The position numbers and the translations under genes were made by a program. A stretch of 64,000 nucleotides of DNA from Rhizobium sophoriradicis (GTDB taxonomy: Bacteria > Pseudomonadota > Alphaproteobacteria > Rhizobiales > Rhizobiaceae): NCBI RefSeq assembly GCF_003939025.1, contig NZ_RQIH01000014.1:62001-126000 (forward strand), written 5' to 3'. The notes below the pieces were generated by a model. The model saw only the letters and a list, made by a program, of their open reading frames with translations. It ran no database searches and was not told the DNA's origin. Of the stretch, positions 60,626 to 64,000 are shown piece by piece (position 1 is the stretch's first letter; the number at the start of each line of letters is the position of its first letter).

Positions 60626-61897
60626 ATGACCGATAGGCAATTGGACGCGGCGAGCATTGGGACAGGCTCGATCTACTGGAAGCGCAATCTCGCCGTTTCG
60701 CTGATCGGCTCCTTTACCACGATCGTGGCGATGACGCTGCTGCTTCCCTTCCTGCCGCTCTATGTCGAGGAACTCGGCGTGGCCGATCATGCGGCGATCG
60801 TGCAATGGTCGGGCATCGCCTATGGCGCCACTTTTCTCGCCGCGGCTCTCGTCGCGCCGCTGTGGGGGCGGCTCGGCGACATTTACGGCCGCAAGCTGAT
60901 GCTGGTGCGCGCCAGCCTCGGCATGACGCTGGCGATCTCGCTGATGGGAATGGCCGGCGATATCTGGCAGCTAGTGGCGCTGCGGCTGTTCGTCGGGCTT
61001 GCGGGCGGCTATTCCTCCGGCTCGATGGTGCTGGTGGCGACGCAGACGCCGAAGGACCGATCGGCCTGGGCGCTCGGCGTGCTCTCTTCCGGCATCATGG
61101 CCGGCAATCTCGTCGGACCGCTCCTTGGCGGAGTGCTGCCGCCTGTTATCGGCATCCGCGGCACGTTTTTCGCCGCCGGCGGCATGATCTTCCTTGCCTT
61201 TCTCGCCACCACCCTGCTGATCAAGGAGGAGAAATCGCCGGCCCGCAAACAGGCGGCCAAGGCGAGCGGCGGCTGGAAATCCATTCCCGACAAGCGGCCG
61301 GTCATCGCCATGCTGGCAACCGGCATGCTGTTGATGTTCGCCAATATGTCGATCGAGCCGATCATCACCGTCTATGTCGCGCAGATCGTGCCCATCGCAG
61401 CGCAGGTGACGATGATCTCGGGCCTCGTCATGTCGGCGGCCGCCCTCGGCAGCATTCTTTCCGCCTCCTGGCTCGGCAGGCTTGCCGACAGGATCGGCCA
61501 CTGGCCGGTCATATCGGGCGCGCTCGCCGTCGCCGGGCTGTTGATCCCGCAGGCCTTCGTCACCAGTTCCTGGCAACTGACCATGCTGCGCTTCCTGATG
61601 GGCGCCGCACTCGGCGGGCTGCTGCCCTGCATTGCCGCCGTCATCCGCCACAGCGTGCCCGATAGTGCGGCTGGCAGCATTCTCGGCCTGTCCGTCTCCT
61701 CACAATATGTCGGCCAGGTGGCCGGTCCTATCCTCGGCGGCTTTGTCGGTGGGCATATCGGCATGCGGGCGGTTTTCCTCGGCACCTCGGTGCTGCTGGT
61801 CGCGGGTGCTGCCTATGCCTGGCTCGTGCGGCCCAGAAAGATCGAGGCCGGATCGGGCTCAGCTTCGCGCGCTACCGCAGATCAGCTCGACGCCTGA
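60626..61897 (+). CDS. MFS exporter (MdtG-like), 423 aa
   Basis: An inner-membrane transporter with twelve hydrophobic segments. LFLPFLPLYVEELGVADHAAIVQWSGIAYGATFLAAALVAPLWGRLGDIYGRK (a motif-A type GRLGDIYGRK near residue 88) and a second GRLADRIGHW near residue 283 are typical of the drug efflux group. Substrate unknown. Its last 39 bases overlap the convergent TetR gene. Confidence 0.9.
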   Translation: MTDRQLDAASIGTGSIYWKRNLAVSLIGSFTTIVAMTLLLPFLPLYVEELGVADHAAIVQWSGIAYGATFLAAALVAPLWGRLGDIYGRKLMLVRASLGMTLAISLMGMAGDIWQLVALRLFVGLAGGYSSGSMVLVATQTPKDRSAWALGVLSSGIMAGNLVGPLLGGVLPPVIGIRGTFFAAGGMIFLAFLATTLLIKEEKSPARKQAAKASGGWKSIPDKRPVIAMLATGMLLMFANMSIEPIITVYVAQIVPIAAQVTMISGLVMSAAALGSILSASWLGRLADRIGHWPVISGALAVAGLLIPQAFVTSSWQLTMLRFLMGAALGGLLPCIAAVIRHSVPDSAAGSILGLSVSSQYVGQVAGPILGGFVGGHIGMRAVFLGTSVLLVAGAAYAWLVRPRKIEAGSGSASRATADQLDA

Positions 61898-62476
61898 ACG
61901 GGCGATCGCCTCAAGCGTCTCGCGGCTGTCGCCGGCGCGGGCGCGCACGGCGAGCGAATGCATGACGGCCGAGGCAAGCCTTGCCAGCATCTGCGGATCG
62001 GCGCTCTCGGGAAGCTCGCCGCGTTCGACGGCAAGGCGCATGCGCCTTTCGATCTCGCCGTCGAAATCGCTGAGACTGCGGCCGAGCACTTCGCGCACCC
62101 GTTCACGCTCGACCGCTTCGACCGTCGCCGTGCCGATCAGCAGACAGCCGCGCGCGGCGGTTTCGCCATGCAGATAGACCGCCAGCGCACCGGCATAGAC
62201 GCGGGCGAGATTGTCGCGCAGCGGAAGTGACGGATCGAGTGCCTCCGCCAGCGCATCCATGCCGTCCTGCCGATAGGCCTCCAGCGTATCGAGATAGAGA
62301 TCCTCCTTGTCGCCGAAGGCGCCGTAGAGGCTCGGACGGTTGAGGTTGGTCGCCGCGCTGAGATTATCGAGCGAGGCGGCGGCAAAACCCCTGTCCCAGA
62401 AGACGTCCCGGGCCTTGCCAAGCGCTGCCTTGGCATCGAAGGTCCTCGGGCGGCCTCGCTTCTTCTCATCCTTCAT
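61859..62476 (-). CDS. TetR-family transcriptional regulator, 205 aa
   Basis: The N-terminal DNA-binding domain is GRPRTFDAKAALGKARDVFWDRGFAAASLDNLSAATNLNRPSLYGAFGDKEDLYL (about residues 8-60). The C-terminal half is the ligand domain. It is divergent from a GST gene, with a twin operator immediately upstream, and its 3' end overlaps the MFS gene. It may control both neighbours. Ligand unknown. Confidence 0.9.
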   Translation of the reverse strand: MKDEKKRGRPRTFDAKAALGKARDVFWDRGFAAASLDNLSAATNLNRPSLYGAFGDKEDLYLDTLEAYRQDGMDALAEALDPSLPLRDNLARVYAGALAVYLHGETAARGCLLIGTATVEAVERERVREVLGRSLSDFDGEIERRMRLAVERGELPESADPQMLARLASAVMHSLAVRARAGDSRETLEAIARSGVELICGSARS

Positions 62477-62481
62477 ATTTT

Positions 62482-62534
62482 GTACCGTTTCGCATTAAAA
62501 TCTTGACGAAAGTTATTTTATGCGAAACAGTACA
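62482..62534. promoter_or_regulatory. Twin TetR operator (near-perfect inverted repeat)
   Basis: TGTACCGTTTCGCATTAAAA (from 62482) and its near-inverted copy ATTTTATGCGAAACAGTACA (to 62534) are separated by about 13 bases. The arms differ by one substitution and one base in length. They lie 6 bases before the TetR start and 59 bases before the GST start. Confidence 0.7.
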
Positions 62535-62592
62535 GATGTTCAATGATATCGGATAGGTGGCACCGACCGCCTGCATGAGAGAGGAAATCGCC

Positions 62593-63276
62593 ATGAAACT
62601 CTATATGAACGCCGCTGCCTGCTCGCTTTCGCCGCATATCGTCTGCCGGGAGCTGGGGCTTGATATCGAGCTCGTCGAGGTCGATCGGGAGACCCACCGG
62701 ACGAGCGACGGCAAGGACTATCTCGCGATCAACGGCAACGGCTATGTGCCGGCGCTGATGCTCGACGACGGCAAGGTGCTGACCGAGGGACCGGCGATCG
62801 CGCAGTTCCTCGCCGACAGCGTGCCGCACGGCACGGCCATGCTGCCCGAGCTCGGCAACCTCAGACGCAACGAGGTGCAATCCTACCTGAACTTCATCAC
62901 CGCCGAGCTGCACAAGCCGATGGTGCTGCTCTTCAACCCGGCCTATGCGAGCGTCCACCCGGAAATCCGCGCGCTGGTATCGAAGCGGCTCGCCTGGCTG
63001 AACGGCCGGCTTGCCGGACCCTACCTGACCGGCGAGGCCTTCACCGTGGCGGACGCCTATCTCTTCGTCTGCCTGAACTGGTCGCCCTGGATCGAGATCG
63101 ATCTCAAGCAATGGCCGGCGCTGCACGGCTTCATGGCCCGCGTGGCGGCGCGCCCGAAGGTGCGCGAGGCGATGCAGGCCGAAGATCTCGAGGCCTTCGA
63201 TGCCGGTGGCGTCTTCTTCGCGCCGCATGCTTATGTCGCCTCATCAGGGCGGACGGGCTCGCCGGTCAGGCCATAA
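62593..63276 (+). CDS. Glutathione S-transferase, beta class, 227 aa
   Basis: The N-terminal thioredoxin-like domain is MKLYMNAAACSLSPHIVCREL, with the conserved Cys of bacterial beta-class GSTs at residue 10, and VPALMLDDGKVLTEGPAIAQFLAD with the glutathione-binding Glu-Gly-Pro-Ala. The C-terminal helical domain has YLTGEAFTVADAYLFVCLNW. The start ATG 62593 has GAGAGAGGAAATCGCC upstream. The last 20 residues are a Gly/Ser tail beyond the usual fold. It is likely controlled by the divergent TetR. Confidence 0.92.
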   Translation: MKLYMNAAACSLSPHIVCRELGLDIELVEVDRETHRTSDGKDYLAINGNGYVPALMLDDGKVLTEGPAIAQFLADSVPHGTAMLPELGNLRRNEVQSYLNFITAELHKPMVLLFNPAYASVHPEIRALVSKRLAWLNGRLAGPYLTGEAFTVADAYLFVCLNWSPWIEIDLKQWPALHGFMARVAARPKVREAMQAEDLEAFDAGGVFFAPHAYVASSGRTGSPVRP

Positions 63277-63282
63277 CAGCCG

Positions 63283-64000
63283 TCAGAGGGCGTTGACTGC
63301 CACCGGCAGCGCGCGCTTGTGGGCGGTGGCGCGATAGGCGGCGAGGATGCGGCGGCGGGCGATCTCGCCGACCGGCTTGCCTTCGAGGAAATCGTCGATC
63401 TCGTCATAGGTGACGCCATAAGCCTCCTCATCGGGGCGCAGCGGCCGCTGATCCTCCAGGTCGGCGGTCGGCACCTTGAAGACCAGCTCGTCAGGCGCGC
63501 CGAGCCGCTTGGCCAGCAGGCGGACGCGGCGCTTGTTGAGACCGGCGAGCGGCAGGATATCGGCGGCGCCATCGCCGAATTTGGTGAAGAAGCCCATGAC
63601 CGCTTCGGCGGCATGATCGGTGCCGATGACAAGGCCGCCGAGCGCACCGGCCAAAGCGAACTGGGCGATCATGCGCTGGCGGGCCTTGATATTGCCGAGG
63701 ATGAAATCCTGCCGACCGGCGTCGGCGAAAGCCAGACCGCCCTTTTGAGCGGCGGCCAGCATCCCATCGGCAGCCGCCTTGATATTGATGACCATCGAGC
63801 GATCGGCGCCGATCGTTGCAAGCGCCTTCTCGGCATCGGCCTCGTCCGCCTGGACGCCATAGGGAAGACGCACGGCAACGAACTCCACAGCATGACCGCT
63901 GTCGCGCAGCTCCCGCACCGCCTTCTGGGCGAGCAGCGCCGCCGTCAGCGAATCGACGCCGCCGCTAATGCCGAGAACGTAGCTGCGCAGACCTGAGGCG
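63283..64000 (-). CDS. nadE: NH3-dependent NAD+ synthetase, C-terminal part (cut by window edge)
   Basis: Adenylates and amidates nicotinic acid adenine dinucleotide to NAD+. The PP-loop SGGVDS (63945-63962 region) and DQRPLRPDEEAYGVTYDEIDDFLEGK near the C-terminus match the family. The open frame continues to base 64000, so the N-terminus is outside the window. The glutaminase domain, if any, is not visible here. It is convergent with the GST gene, 6 bases apart. Confidence 0.93.
   Translation of the reverse strand, partial: ASGLRSYVLGISGGVDSLTAALLAQKAVRELRDSGHAVEFVAVRLPYGVQADEADAEKALATIGADRSMVINIKAAADGMLAAAQKGGLAFADAGRQDFILGNIKARQRMIAQFALAGALGGLVIGTDHAAEAVMGFFTKFGDGAADILPLAGLNKRRVRLLAKRLGAPDELVFKVPTADLEDQRPLRPDEEAYGVTYDEIDDFLEGKPVGEIARRRILAAYRATAHKRALPVAVNAL

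Overview
The window looks like a chromosomal stretch of a Rhizobium of the R. etli / R. leguminosarum group. The evidence is GC-rich coding sequence, a RosR/MucR zinc-finger regulator, a dmeRF nickel/cobalt efflux locus, an Usg protein, DUF982 and DUF5330 proteins, and several copies of a paired palindromic repeat of the Rhizobium intergenic mosaic (RIME) kind. No phage, transposase, CRISPR array, rRNA or tRNA gene was found. All calls come from reading sequence and translations; no database search was run.

Layout. 1-3.4 kb: start of a membrane sensor protein (cut by the window edge), a DUF5330 protein behind a tiny leader ORF, sufE, and rosR with a long upstream region. 3.4-9.6 kb: a seven-gene Mrp (mnhA-G) Na+/H+ antiporter operon on the minus strand, interrupted between C and D by a RIME pair. 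9.6-11.1 kb: a small membrane protein, msrB, an acetyltransferase remnant and a DUF982 protein. 11.2-21.6 kb: a dense stress-protection block with a DegP-like protease, an SPW-repeat membrane protein, an unknown small protein, an NDUFS4-like protein, two Hsp20 chaperones, a glycoside hydrolase/glycosyltransferase pair, a small conserved protein and groESL. Heat control is visible in the DNA: a CIRCE operator before groES, and an RpoH-like promoter plus a ROSE-type RNA thermometer before the first hsp20.

21.6-45.4 kb holds mostly single housekeeping and stress genes: usg, a pentapeptide-repeat protein, acetyltransferases, a hemolysin III-type membrane protein, a universal stress protein, a VOC protein with two possible starts, an AI-2E family permease, an FAD oxidoreductase, a polysaccharide deacetylase, a protease II-type peptidase, a homocysteine S-methyltransferase, an MFS exporter, selO, a PQQ glucose dehydrogenase, a class A beta-lactamase, dmeRF and a glutathione S-transferase. 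RIME pairs and another GC-rich palindromic repeat sit between genes here. 45.5-47 kb carries two c-type cytochromes.

47.2-54.5 kb is a carbohydrate-uptake locus: a LacI-type repressor divergent from an ABC importer (ATPase, permease, binding protein) followed by a Gfo/Idh dehydrogenase, a xylose-isomerase-like enzyme and an RpiR-type protein consisting only of the DNA-binding domain. A perfect 13-bp inverted repeat lies between regulator and importer. 54.5-64 kb: a LysE exporter with a divergent WYL regulator, a perfect 34-bp inverted repeat, a metallophosphoesterase, sodB, a SAM methyltransferase, a TSUP permease, an MFS exporter, a TetR regulator divergent from a GST, and the 3' part of nadE.

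The most interesting material is the 10.8-21.6 kb stress block and the family of paired palindromic repeats, one copy of which splits the mrp operon.
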